Shown here piece after piece: positions 53,101-62,761 of a DNA stretch of 64,000 bases. Location: the NCBI GenBank assembly GCA_026874595.1, contig CM049318.1, positions 6,651,741-6,715,740 on the forward strand. Reading direction: 5' to 3'. Source of the DNA: Sipunculus nudus. Lineage: Eukaryota; Annelida; Sipuncula; Golfingiida; Sipunculidae. How positions within the stretch are numbered: the first letter of the stretch is position 1; each line of letters begins with the position of its first letter. A program made the translations under genes and the position numbers. The notes beneath the pieces were generated by a model. That model did not search any database. It worked only from the letters and a program-made list of their open reading frames with translations, and was not told the DNA's origin.

Positions 53101-54735
53101 TAAATTGAGCTTTTCCATTAAACACAAATTTAGACTTGCTTGCTACTCAACAGTGTTTGAGTTGTAACCAATACAGCAATGGGAACGTAGAGACAACGTA
53201 GAAATATTGGCATTTAGAGGCAATTCCTCATGAAATCGGTTATGATATTAAAATGGCTCTCTTTTCATTGGTAGCATAAGACCATGTCTCATGAATTAGG
53301 CTACCCTATTTATTTATCAGAAATCTGTCACCCTATTGTTATGGAAGGAACCAGTCCATGAGTTTTGTTTCTTAAATTGATAAATGTAATGTGTAGATTC
53401 AGTTATCTATTTTTCTCTTTGAAGTCACTTTATTTGTATGGTTTAAACAAAGTCAAGTCTAAGGCCAGAATCACGAAGTGTCCATGATGCAGCAAGTGCT
53501 CTGTTGCCTGTAAGCTTGCTTGGCTAAATCACCCTGCCGTCTTTCATCACACCATCAACACCAATTTCATTTAGTTGATATTCCCTGACCATATAGAATG
53601 GCTTATATGAATTGTTTATATTGAATTTTCTTTCTATTAATGTCTTGCATGTAAAGATTTAAGGGAATGAGAGAAACCCATGCCACTTTAAATATGTATC
53701 CAAAGTTAAAGCTAGGATTTCATGTTTGTTTTATCAGTCAGTTCAAGGGTATTTTTGTAATTTGTTTGATATAAACATATGATTATTTGGGTGCTTCAAC
53801 ATTATCTCCTCTATTTATTAAAATTATTTCCTTCATTTCTCTTGTTTGTAAAGCGAATTTTTGGAGAACATATTTGAATTCTTTTTCATTACTTTTTTTT
53901 TTAAATATGTTTAGCACTTCCGTGGCTTTTGTTTTAATACATTTTAATTTTTCCTTTCAAAATACACCATCTTTATTTGATTTTTAAAACATTTTCACAT
54001 GACATAATTTTTTACATGAATAACATGTTCTAATTACCAGTACAAAAGTATCTAATCTAGATTTCAATTTCTTCCATATTTTCAGAGCAGTAAAAAGCTA
54101 CATTTTCACAAATCAAGGTTCTTTGAAGCTTCCAAACTCACTTTATAAGTAAACCATATTAAAATACTTTTTAATAAACAGAGAATTATTGGTTGATTGA
54201 AGAAGAGTCAGATATTGTATTAAAATATTTTGAATCAAGTGTAATTCTGTATTTGTTAACAGTCCTTAGATTGTAATTCTGTAATTGTTAGTATACCTAA
54301 GACTGGTTGATTGTATCCTCCCTTTGTTTGTTTGTAATCCTTCCGTTGTATCCAGGCACTGACTGATAAAACAAGAGTTTGTCACTCTTGCCAGCAGTTC
54401 TTTATCAAGTTGCCAAGGTCTTTCTAATGAAACTAAAGTATTCTTCCAGTTGGTGAAATGGCTTAAGTGTCACAAACTTCAACAAATCCATATTTGGGGA
54501 TTTGGGGAAGCAGTTTACAGAACTTTCTGATGTGCTCTGAAACATTTTATTTTTCCAAAAAATAGTTGGCACTAATAAAACCACTGTAGCATGTGTGATA
54601 AACTTTTGTGGTGTACCATAGTACATTTGAGTACAATTTTAGTATATTTTAATGCATGTAGTAAGTACATTTGAGTGGAAGATGTTAACAAGTAACATCT
54701 TTTCCCAGGAAGGGCAGAGTCTGGAGGATCTGAGA
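35065..54735 (+). CDS. PRKAG2: AMPK gamma subunit gene, 5' half (spliced, six exons)
   Basis: This is the AMP/ATP-sensing regulatory subunit of AMP-activated protein kinase; it partners the catalytic alpha and scaffold beta subunits in the cytoplasm and nucleus. Exons are 35065-35175, 41877-41922, 46802-46905, 47692-47773, 48934-48992 and probably 54709-54735. Phases are 0, 1, 0, 1, 0, 0 and all junctions agree, giving 143 codons. Residues 1-37 are basic and Ser-rich, 38-55 acidic, and about 60-134 match the start of gamma subunits: [48 protein letters not shown]. The Arg of NGVR is the position equivalent to gamma-1 R70 / gamma-2 R302, and the Asp of TITD lines nucleotide site 1 in the family. 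CBS2-CBS4 and the stop codon are not in the window. Invertebrates often have one co-orthologue of vertebrate PRKAG1/2/3, so the symbol denotes the family rather than strict orthology. Confidence 0.93.
36739..36948. mobile_element. 210-bp MITE with TACCCCTTT inverted repeats
   Basis: Starts TACCCCTTTCACA..AAAATGGTTT and ends AAAACCATTTTGTGTATGAA plus AGGGGTA; the ends are inverted copies over about 30 bp with few differences. Too short to code. It lies in the first intron of the AMPK gamma transcript. No clear target-site duplication; family not identified. Confidence 0.65.
37104..37117 (+). promoter_or_regulatory. RFX X-box match
   Basis: GTTGTCATGGAAAC fits GTHNYYATRRNAAC exactly and lies in AMPK gamma intron 1. 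Confidence 0.3.
37284..37630 (+). repeat. 37-bp minisatellite, about 9 units
   Basis: The unit reads TTTCTACCACGTCAAGTCCT then GCCTGACACTGTCAATG. The central units are identical while flanking ones are diverged, which points to recent local expansion. It is in AMPK gamma intron 1. Confidence 0.93.
37631..40600. other. Intronic sequence, nothing recognised
   Basis: Part of AMPK gamma intron 1. Less AT-rich patches around 39800-40000 look unique, but no exon or motif could be supported. Confidence 0.4.
40601..40965 (+). repeat. 33-bp minisatellite, about 11 units
   Basis: The unit reads ATGATGGACACTGCAAAGTG then TGGACATGACATT. Because 33 is a multiple of three, one minus-strand frame stays open and reads a repeated 11-residue peptide ([11 protein letters not shown]); this is an artefact of unit length. 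It lies in AMPK gamma intron 1, near the exon-2 acceptor. Confidence 0.93.
41877..41922 (+). CDS. PRKAG2: AMPK gamma exon 2 (acidic linker)
   Basis: This 46-nt exon follows a pyrimidine-rich acceptor (tctttgcag) and ends at CTAG|gtaagat. It encodes [15 protein letters not shown] plus the first base of an Asp codon completed by the next exon. The acidic stretch just before the first CBS motif resembles the acidic leader of gamma subunits. It joins exon 1 in phase 0 and exon 3 in phase 1. The 3' part of this exon and its donor are duplicated immediately downstream. Confidence 0.85.
41905..42028 (+). repeat. Perfect 62-bp tandem duplication across the exon 2 donor
   Basis: Positions 41905-41966 and 41967-42028 are identical. 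The unit contains the last 18 bases of exon 2, its gtaagat donor, and the first bases of an inverted-repeat-type sequence (CAGTAAAACCCC). Both copies therefore present the same splice donor, 62 bp apart. Confidence 0.97.
42120..42680 (+). mobile_element. Non-LTR retrotransposon 3' end, decayed
   Basis: Translated pieces match the C-terminal tail of LINE reverse transcriptase ORFs. These are LQWLPV, a stop, [18 protein letters not shown] in one frame, then, after a frameshift near 42320, [17 protein letters not shown] and [20 protein letters not shown] in another. The 3' UTR has the typical TTGTAAAGCGCTTTTGATA and CACTATATAAAT block and ends in a TTATTATTATATTATTA tail. It is 5'-truncated, frameshifted and inactive, and is inserted in sense orientation in AMPK gamma intron 2. 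I place it in the CR1/Rex/L2-like group by this tail, without certainty. Confidence 0.85.
42681..46103. other. Intronic sequence, mostly nothing recognised
   Basis: Part of AMPK gamma intron 2. Contains the 76-bp duplication at 45731. Open frames here are short and show no domain. Confidence 0.4.
45731..45877 (+). repeat. Two-copy ~76-bp tandem duplication
   Basis: TTCGTAGAAGAGA..ACCTTTTCTA through CTAATGAGGCCTGGTAT and CATGTTG occurs at 45731 and 45807 with several substitutions and a small deletion. Confidence 0.8.
46104..46455 (+). mobile_element. tRNA-derived SINE
   Basis: The head resembles a tRNA: TTGCTCAGGGTTAGAGC fits a pol III A box and TGTTAAACTCT a degraded B box about 45 bp later. 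A body and a 3' portion ending in an A-run and a CAACAACAATAAT tail follow. The tRNA part lacks a foldable acceptor stem and has drifted, so it is a SINE copy, not a tRNA gene. It sits about 350 bp upstream of AMPK gamma exon 3. Confidence 0.72.
46802..46905 (+). CDS. PRKAG2: AMPK gamma exon 3 (start of CBS1)
   Basis: The acceptor is tgtttcag and the donor gttagt. The exon encodes [19 protein letters not shown] and [16 protein letters not shown]. This is the highly conserved entry to the first CBS motif of AMPK gamma; vertebrate members read nearly the same from the FM.(S/A)H(K/R)CYD block through SSKLVVFDT. The donor is the non-optimal GTTAGT, and a stronger GTAAGT lies 30 nt further on in the same frame. 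Confidence 0.95.
46906..46935 (+). other. Possible 30-nt in-frame extension of exon 3
   Basis: After the GTTAGT donor, a second donor AAAG|gtaagt occurs exactly 30 nt downstream. The intervening codons have no stop and would add [10 protein letters not shown]. The two donors share TAAAGGT sequence, as if locally duplicated. Use of the first gives the conserved family sequence; use of the second would insert ten residues in CBS1. Confidence 0.4.
47692..47773 (+). CDS. PRKAG2: AMPK gamma exon 4 (CBS1 core)
   Basis: The acceptor is tttttcaacag and the donor gtaggt. The exon encodes [20 protein letters not shown] and SAKQDFV plus the first base of Gly. It contains the family's [11 protein letters not shown] signature, whose Arg contacts nucleotide phosphate in mammalian gamma structures. 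Introns of 786 bp before and 1160 bp after separate it from neighbouring exons. Confidence 0.96.
48103..48503 (+). pseudogene. Coding-like island with frameshift, possible retrocopy fragment
   Basis: Within the intron between AMPK gamma exons 4 and 5 is a GC-richer stretch with protein-like composition. One frame is open to 48387 and contains [17 protein letters not shown] followed by an Ala/Lys/Ser-rich segment. From about 48387 another + frame continues with Gly/Ser/Asn/Gln/Lys-rich sequence ([15 protein letters not shown]...) to a TGA at 48501-48503. The switch of frame suggests a decayed coding segment. I do not recognise the parent protein. No poly-A tract or target-site duplication is evident. 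The phase does not fit as an AMPK gamma exon after 47773. Confidence 0.4.
48934..48992 (+). CDS. PRKAG2: AMPK gamma exon 5 (MLTITDF segment of CBS1)
   Basis: The acceptor is atttttgtag and the donor CTG|gtaagt. Two bases complete Gly, followed by [19 protein letters not shown], the conserved end of CBS1. It ends in phase 0 exactly where family members continue with V-Q-x-x-E-L-E-x-H-K-I. I did not find that continuation before position 64000. Confidence 0.96.
49250..49400 (+). repeat. Probable dispersed-repeat 3' end
   Basis: The block GTGGTTTTCTCCAGATCCTC and CCGTTTCCTCC, then GAGAGTGCTTTGTATAGGTT and a TAAATAAAGTTTATAG tail, looks like the 3' region of a short interspersed element. Only one copy is in the window, so this rests on general resemblance. 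Confidence 0.35.
50162..50175 (+). promoter_or_regulatory. RFX X-box match (perfect palindromic form)
   Basis: GTTGCCATGGTAAC is the symmetrical high-affinity form of the RFX X-box. It lies in AMPK gamma intron 5. Confidence 0.4.
51338..51477 (+). repeat. ~33-bp short tandem repeat, four units
   Basis: TATGAATTCTTGGATTTTGA followed by CAACACCCCTTA or CTGCTCCCTTA recurs four times with small differences. Confidence 0.85.
54709..54735 (+). CDS. PRKAG2: Probable 27-nt microexon of AMPK gamma
   Basis: Nine codons, EGQSLEDLR, lie between a pyrimidine-rich acceptor (catcttttcccag) and a strong gtgagt donor. The segment is phase 0 at both ends, so it can be included or skipped without changing frame. 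It sits 5.7 kb after exon 5. Inclusion would insert nine residues between KYYKSPL and the helix that follows in known gamma subunits. I do not recognise it from vertebrate PRKAG1/2/3, so it may be lineage-specific and alternatively spliced, or it may be a chance match. Confidence 0.55.
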
Positions 54736-55371
54736 GTGAGTATTTGCATAAATTTGCATAATGTCCTTATACACAGCAGTATTGGTGTTACTGTAATACT
54801 ATGCAAGACGTCCTAATTTTTGTCTTGGTGGGATGGGTAAAAAAATTTCTGTTTGTTGGTGGCAGATATTTCACATCTTTATTTTTTCTTACAGGTTAAA
54901 ACTATTTTTTCCAGATTTTACCTAAAATCTGGAAATTGTTTTTCTAACTAAAATTTTCCTTGGTATATTTACTGTTGGGATTTTTAGGTATGTACATAAT
55001 TTTTATGGTAGAACAATCCATGTACATTAATATATACATATATTTCAACTCGTGTCTTTCTTACAATAGTAAAGTGTATATTTTCATATTTTTTTTATTT
55101 CCTCTCATTTTCTGTCATTAGCCCTTTTGTTGCCCAAAACCTGTACAGATAGGTTTTCAGTATTACTGCATGGCATGCCCCCCACATTAATGCACAAGTA
55201 GTGTTTGCGCTTTCTCGGCACTGTCAAATATCCTTTTCTAATGATTATTCGTATTCACATAGTAATGGAACCAAGGAATCATAATACACGCTCAGAAAGA
55301 AAAAGCACAAGTTTAATCAAAGGGACATTAACTGTATACTTATGATGAAGAAATTAGTTTTACATTTATTA

Positions 55372-55547
55372 CAGTAAAAACTCGTCTTATGACAACCTTG
55401 GATTAGCGTCCACCTCAAATCAACAACCACTTTTTATGTCTCTGTGTACTTTTTGCTTGTTATATAAGACATTGTTTAGACAACCATTTTGTGAATGGGA
55501 CCACTTCTTCAAGATTGTAATGGCGGTCATTATATGAGGTTTTACTG
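55372..55547. mobile_element. 176-bp pogo/Tc1-like MITE
   Basis: Starts CAGTAAAAACTCGTCTTATG and ends GGTCATTATATGAGGTTTTA then CTG; the ends are inverted copies. TA precedes the left end. Inner ACAACC..CACCTCAAAT blocks match the element at 56182. The CAGTnnAACCTC terminus resembles pogo/Tigger-type elements, but that is family-level inference. Confidence 0.65.
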
Positions 55548-56181
55548 ATGTATACACAACATTACGTTGTCTGCCATTGTCACATTATCTAATTGCATTA
55601 TTTGCACCATATTTTCATGAGTATGCACTGCATTATACAGCATTATTTCTTTTATCTATGAACTTACCTTGGGTACCCAGACCATCCAGAGGTCACAGGT
55701 TTTGTGTGTATAACAAACTGGCCACTACTGTCCTCTCGTTGTGTTATTACCTGCTGTATATTATCATATATAAAATTCAATTCGCAGGTCTGTGTGATAC
55801 CTATATATTGCACAAGGCTGATGACAGCTTTTTTGGGGGTGAACCAACTTTGATAGATTATGAAATACAGGAAGACATATGACTGGTGTATATGTGGTAT
55901 TTGCAGTTTGTTTTCTTGTCTGTTGCTGATTTTAATTTTGTTTGTTTCATTGGCCATAAGTGTACAGGCAAATGGGCCAGTTGTGTTGCATATGGAATAT
56001 GTTATTGTGAATATTACAGTTTCAAACTATTTTTCTTATCTTGTCTTACATTCTCAATATCAATCCTGTACATACTAAATGATTTTCACAGAATGATTTA
56101 ATATTACAACTAGTCCTGGAATATCTGCATACATTGCTGTAGTCTGTATATTTCTAGGTCTGAACATGTGTTTATCACATA

Positions 56182-56352
56182 CAGTCAAACCTCGCCTAAC
56201 GACCCTCTCTGTTTAGCAACCACCTCAAAATAATAACTACTTTGTTCAAGGTCCCAAATCATGTTTGCTCTTTATATGAGACCTCACTTGTACGAAAATG
56301 CAACCACGTTATTGAGGTCCCATTGGTGGTCATAATTTTGAGAGTTTCACTG
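56182..56352. mobile_element. 171-bp pogo/Tc1-like MITE with TA target duplication
   Basis: Starts CAGTCAAACCTCGCCTAACG and ends GGTCATAATTTTGAGAGTTT then CACTG. TA flanks both sides (56180-56181 and 56353-56354). The ends are imperfect inverted copies. It is related to the copy 635 bp upstream. Confidence 0.7.
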
Positions 56353-56614
56353 TATATATATGTTGAACCAGAATAGTTTCACTGAATATTACTGAATATA
56401 ATATTTTACTGGTAAAAGTATAGTTGTGAATGATCTCGTATGACCTGAGTGTACAAGTTTCAATTAATACTGCTGCATCACAGCATTAGAACATTCACTT
56501 GGACAATTGCTTTAGTAATTGCTAAATTAATGCACATGTTAAACATGCATGCATATGTATAAATACAGGCATTCCTTTTGTTGTAAATTTGTTCACATAT
56601 CAGTATTATTTTGG

Positions 56615-58640
56615 CAGCCGCCCCAGAGATTTCTTTGGACGCGATAACTCAAAAAATATTTTATGGATCTTTACCAATCTTGACATGTGCATAGATATTG
56701 GTGAGAGGAAGAAGCCTATTTAAAATGGGGTCATGACCTTTACCAGGAGGGTGACCTTGACCTTGAATAGAACCATTTTTGGGGGAAATCACACAAATTC
56801 TTAAATATCTCAAGAAATCTTGCATGGATTGATCCCAAAATCAACTTGACCGTAGATCTTAGATAGTGATGTCATGTACCGGAAACTGGGGGCTGCACCT
56901 GTTATCATTTTCATGTTTTTGTGCCCTTCAATACCCCCATCATTGCCACTTAACAGTACTGAGAGCATTATAAGTCAAAAACTAATGGACAGATTTCTTT
57001 CATATTATGCATATACATAGGCATGGGTTATGGGATGAGGTCTATTTAAATTGGGGTCATGACCTTTACCATGAGAGTGGCCTTGACCTTTAATATTTCT
57101 ATATTTGGTGAAAATCACACACCTCTTATGATATCTCCAATGTTGATAGCCATATGGATTTCAAATGTGACTAAAGTAAGAACCCTATATGTTCTAGGGC
57201 CATGAGGTCAAAGGTCAAGGTCACTTGACTCACATCGTTAAAGATATTGTGGATGCATTTTAAGCCAAACTTTTCATCCCAGGTCTTCCATCTTGAAGAT
57301 GTAGCTCACTTGCCAATAGTTGATGATCCATGCCAATTTTGGGGTCACAAGGTCAAAGGTCAAGGCCACAGGAGCTATCTGTCAAAAAATAAGTTTCAGG
57401 ATGATAATACCAGCTTTTTTTATGTATGGATTTCAAACTTGACTTATATATGTCCCATTAAAAAAGCAAGATCCCAGTTGATTTTGGGGTCATGAGGTCA
57501 AAGGTCAAGGTCACAAGACACATCTTTAAAAAGATTGTTGGTGCATTTTCAGCAAAACTTTTCATCTCAGACCTTTTATCTTGCACATATAGTTCACAAG
57601 CCAATAGAGGATAATCTATTTTAATTATTGGGTCACAAAGTCAAAGGTCAAGGCCACAGGAGCTATCTAGCAAAAAATTAGTTTCCGGATGATAATGCCA
57701 GCTTGGATTGATATATGGATTTCAAACTTGACTTATATATGGCCCATCAATAAAGCAAGACCTCTGTTGATTTTGAGGTCATGAGGTCAAAGGTCAAGGT
57801 CACAGGACACACATTATTTGAAAAGATTGTGGATGCATTTTCAGCAAAACATTTCATCTCAGACCTTTTATCATGCACATATAGTTCACCAGCCAATAGA
57901 GGAAGACCCCTAACCAATTTTAGGGCACAAGGTCAAAGGTGAAGGTCACAGGAGCCGTCTGTTCAAAAATTAGGTTCTGGGATGATAATTCCAGCTTGGA
58001 TTGATCTATGGATTTTAAACACGACTAACATATGGCCATCAATAAAGCAAGACCTCTATTGATTTGAGGGCATGAGGTCTAAGGTCAAGGTCACAGGACA
58101 TACATCTTTGAAAAGATTTTGGATGCATTTTAAGCCAAACTTTTCATTTCAGACCTTTTTATCTTGAACATATAGTTCACCTGCCAGTAGATGAAGGTCC
58201 CTATCAGTTTTTAGGTCACAAGGTCAAAGGTGAAGGTCACAGGAGTCATCTGTCCAAAAATTTCATTTCCTGATGATTACTCTTGCTTGGAATTATATAT
58301 GGGTATCAAACTTGACTTACATATGGCTATCAATAAAACAAGATTCCTATTGAATTTGAAGTAATGAGGTCAAAGGTCAGGGTCACAGGATAAACATCTT
58401 TGAAAGGATTGTGGATGCATTTTCAGCCAAACTCCTCGGTCTTGTACTCAAGACTGGTGGCACCATCTGCTATTGTTTTGCTGTGGTGTCCATCTGAACA
58501 TGTGCTTTTGGTGAAAATTGCTCATATCTCTGGAGTGATTCAAGGTATTGGTCTTAGTTTGGCATGTCTATCCGTCTTTGAAAATTTTCTTGAAAACCAG
58601 ACAGGTGGCACCCCTTCCTTCCTGTTTCTGTAAAATAAAT
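56615..58640 (+). repeat. Composite repeat with phased AGGTCA direct repeats
   Basis: The first part (to about 57150) has two diverged ~335-bp subunits sharing CTATTTAAAxTGGGGTCATG followed by ACCTTTACCA. The second part (57180-58450) is a tandem array of 290-bp units, each made of two 145-bp halves. Every half carries an AGGTCAAAGGTCA-type motif at 57205, 57350, 57495, 57639, 57784, 57930, 58075, 58221 and 58367. Repeated TTTCAGCAAAACTTTTCATC and GGATTTCAAACTTGACTTA blocks separate them. A last block at 58437-58620 has CTGGTGGCACCATCTGC, reminiscent of the repeat at 13205. No frame persists, so it is non-coding. Confidence 0.9.
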
Positions 58641-58768
58641 TGATGCTCTTTTCTCAAGAGAGATTCAACATAATGGCCCCCATATTTGGTGAAAAATATT
58701 GTTTCTCAAGTTGATAGATGGAAGAAACCATAGTTGCTTGCTAAGTGTCAATATATGCTGCTGAAGAT

Positions 58769-58787
58769 GGGGGGGGGGGGGGGGGGG
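58769..58787 (+). repeat. Poly-G tract
   Basis: Nineteen consecutive G residues. Confidence 0.9.
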
Positions 58788-60677
58788 ATTAATTGTCTGG
58801 GAATACTATGGTACCTCAGGTGCCAAGAAATATCTAGTTTATATATAAAATTATATCAAACTGAGCACCAATCAGTTTTGTTCTTAATAACAGGATAATA
58901 TACTTTGTGATAAATATAACAAGTTGTTGTAGAATAAGATCCACAACTTCAGCTTAGGCCAGACACAAAATATTTATTGTTCTATGGATTCTGGGAACAA
59001 GAAATATTGTACAAGCAGGCAAACGTGCCATGGACCTGGTCTTCATTTGCTATAAAAAGGCCATAGAACAATAAACCTTTTAAATATGGCCACAGAGATT
59101 TTAATTTCTGTGTGTGCTAGAGTCTTGTAGGTTACTAAAGTAGCAGCAGTAATTTTCTGAATATTATGATAGAGTGCTGATAAACTGTTAGGAAGAGTTC
59201 TGTCTGTTGTTAAAAGAAATCCTACACCTCTGTACCACTGGAAATACCCTGATAAAATGGCATGGCAGCTTCACACTTTAAGACCTGTGTCAACACAACT
59301 GTGGATTTGGCATGTACCAGTCCTTAACATTACTTATTAACAAAGGAACCGGAGGAAAATTGATAACAGACTCAGGTGGGACTGCTGCAGTCCTGGAGCA
59401 GTTAATCAGTCACTGTAGATTTTATAAAACTAATAAATGTTGTGGATGGAGAAATGATTAGAATTCCTAGAAATGTTCCCAGGCTGCTTCAGTGTGTATG
59501 TATTTATACCCCCCGTAACTAATTGTCTTCACTGCCCAAACAGGCATTAGGACATGCAGATACTTTTATATTAGCCAGTGATGTTCCATGTCAAGTTTTG
59601 GTAGATTTTGTTTTAAAAAAGTATCAGTTTGTCTCTCTTTTGTTCCATTTTTCTGTTGCATTCTGGTTTCAACTGGTTACTTCAAAACTTTCAGTTAATT
59701 ATCATCCAGTCTTCCTGCTTGAACAGGCTTCCTATCTGCCTTGATGTCCTGCACATCCTGGAAAATAAAGTCATAATAAAACCCAGGCCTGGAAAGTCCT
59801 GGAAAAGTTTTTGTGTGTGAAACTCATTTGACCAGAGCTGAATATACAAATTCCATTACTTTCAGCCTATACATTTATAAATATTAAAGGATGGAAAACA
59901 TGTAAAACATGACTGTTTTTGGAACAACCAGGGACTATTAAAAAATAAGATGTTGATCTAGACTCATCTAACATCTCTGTCTTCTCTGTGAATTAAGAAA
60001 TTGCCAACTAAAATTGGTTGTCTTAACTTTTTTATAATGTAACACTGCATCTTGTTTAACTATTTTGTCCCTGAAATGCCCTCAAATATTGTAATATTTT
60101 AAGCCACTAGGTGTTTAAACCTTGTTGAAATGAACCCCCTTTCAGATATTATCAAAAATCCCAAGTCTGGAACTGGTCAAGTGCAGGTGCACTCCCAGAA
60201 TGTGAAGCCATTGATTGTGGTAGTGCGGCATAACAAGCAACTAAATCTTAATCTTGTCTGAAAGTAAAAGTGATAATATCTCATCCACTATTTTAGACGT
60301 CAAGGACATGGGATTTCAGAAAAGCATGCTCAGCTGATTTCATGTCACAGATTGTGTAAAACAACTCTGCATATCAGATTTATTTATTTTTTCTTCAAAT
60401 CAACACACTTTTTTCAAGTTGAAAATCGGCCTTGTTCAACCATGAAATGGCATATTTATCATCAAATTAATCTTCAAATGTGACAGAAAAATGACAGTGA
60501 AAAGGGTTAATTTGGTAAAACTGTTTGTTTCATTGATGCTTTGTTTTATACAGTCAGTAACCAGTTTCCAATGACTTGAATGCTGGAATTATTTCCAAGG
60601 CTTAGCTCTAGAAGAATCAGATAAACTGCTTTACAAAATGAGATTTCATTAAAACTGGATTTCTGCAAGCAGATACT

Positions 60678-60691
60678 GTCACCATGGCAAC
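60678..60691 (+). promoter_or_regulatory. RFX X-box match
   Basis: GTCACCATGGCAAC fits GTHNYYATRRNAAC exactly. It is followed 50-75 bp later by TTTGCATCATGAATATTCAT, an octamer-like/POU-like stretch, so this small unique block is a candidate regulatory site. Confidence 0.38.
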
Positions 60692-62683
60692 CACAAACTG
60701 ATTCCATCATGGGCCAACAACAGAAAATTCAGTGTGTTATTTGCATCATGAATATTCATGATTTACCCCCATCAAGTTAGTCTGCATCTTTTGTTGTGTA
60801 AAAGTGTATTCTGTTTTCCGTCCGTTCAGTATTGTTCTTAAATTAAACCTACAACTTCTAGGTTCATGCACAAACAATATAAACAGAAAAAACATCTTCA
60901 TCATACATAGGACAAACATTTACCTTGTATTCAAAGCAAAGAGGCAAATATCGATCTTAATTCTTAAGACACAGACCTGCTACTTTTCAGGTAAATTTAA
61001 ACTTTCTACAAATGAAATTTTGTAATTCATACTTTAAATATTAAACAAAAATCTAACTTGAGCTCAAGAAAAAGATCAAAACTCATGTATGACAAATATC
61101 TAGCGTACACTAAGTACAAAGCAAAAAACATTTCCATTATGCAAAAGATAAAATCTACCTAATACATAATGAAAGCAATGATCTACTTCCTGTTAATATT
61201 GGTGGTGTACTTTGATTTCAGTCAGCCATCAACAGTTTCGTGGCCAAAAACATCTGCTTTCCAGCCATGCCACCTGAAATGCTGTTAACTTGCCAGGGAA
61301 ATAAAGAAATCCTGATCAGCTTGCCTACATCCACACTTTTACAGGCTGCTTTTGCTGATTTGTCCGTTACGAGTCATGTCATGTGAAAGTTCAGCACACT
61401 GTATCAGTTGAACATTTTAGGATATTCTTACTCAATACTGATACTTAAAACAAGCTGAACCATTTTTCATTATCTGGACTTAATACCTGCCAGAAGATTA
61501 CATTATTTATAACATAGGAAATGATTCTGCTCCAAACAGATATTGGATCAGTTATCCAAGGTGTCTGGGTAAAACCTAATGAAACAAAATTAGAAATGCT
61601 GTAGAATTATAACGGCATCAATAAGATAAAAAAAAGTCTGTTGTTGATGTTTGAGACTTCCAATGGGGATATTTAGTTGCACAATAATATCATAAAGCAA
61701 CATAATGTGAATGTTGCAGTCTGTTCGGTGGCCGACTGGACTCGCAGTTAAATTTATTTATGGAGAAGGTTATTTCAGTAATGACGAATCTAATGCACAA
61801 ATTCATGGCAAATGATACGCTGATGTAAATCAATGCTTGTGTACCTGACACCATTAGATCAAAGGTTTTCTTTACCTCACCTCTATTTATGTGTTTAATC
61901 AGGCTTTAACTAAATGTCCAAGCTTCTTTTATTGGTATTTTTTAGTAACAGGATATTCTTTTTGCACCTTTAGGTCAGGTGTACCTTGGAGGAGCTACAA
62001 ATCTTAGAAATAACCAGACCAGCCACTCCTGTCAGACACATTACTTAGATATGACTTAGTACTTAATGTTTTTCCCCAAAGAAAGAAAACTCTGTTCAGC
62101 AGGACTTTGCAATCCAGGTTCCTTTTTATTTCCCTGTAGCCGTGCATGCAACAATATTTCTAATTCTAGCAGTCTGACATGTTTACATTGGAAATTTATT
62201 AGCATGACATGTCTTATTATGCTTATTTATGCAATTAAATTAACTTTTGATCTTCTGTTATTGTTAATATTTATTAGCTAATTAAATAAACCATTACTTT
62301 ACAGTGCAGCATCCTAGGGGAGTATTGTTAATACACAATGCAGATTTATTGTATGTAAAAAACTGCCAACAGCCTTCATGTAAAACTAATTAAAAAGCAT
62401 GTTGGGCATATATTTACAGTACATGAGAAGTTTCTTTTTCAGGAATCAAACTAAAATTCTCAGAAAAAAATTATAAATTTAGTAAAACAACAATTTCTTT
62501 TTATAAAAAGAAAAATACTGCTCTATGAGTGTATTCCTTAAATAATTTTTTGTTTAAATAGGTGTATTCACACAGAGGAGTGTTTCTAGTTCTGATGGTA
62601 CCAAGATCATTTGTCAAATAGAACATGATGATGAACAGAATATTTCCCCCTATGTTCTTTAATTTGCAAGCAGTCATTGCCAT

Positions 62684-62686
<3 letters not shown>

Positions 62687-62759
<73 letters not shown>
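62687..62759 (+). repeat. (TA)n microsatellite
   Basis: An uninterrupted TA dinucleotide run of about 73 bp. Frames through it read Ile-Tyr repeats and are not genes. Confidence 0.96.

Positions 62760-62761
<2 letters not shown>

Larger units (their letters stand above)
49401..54708. other. Intronic sequence, little recognised
   Basis: Part of AMPK gamma intron 5, very AT-rich. Includes an X-box match at 50162 and a short tandem repeat at 51338. I looked for the expected next exon (V-Q-x-x-E-L-E-x-H-K-I) and did not find it. Confidence 0.45.
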
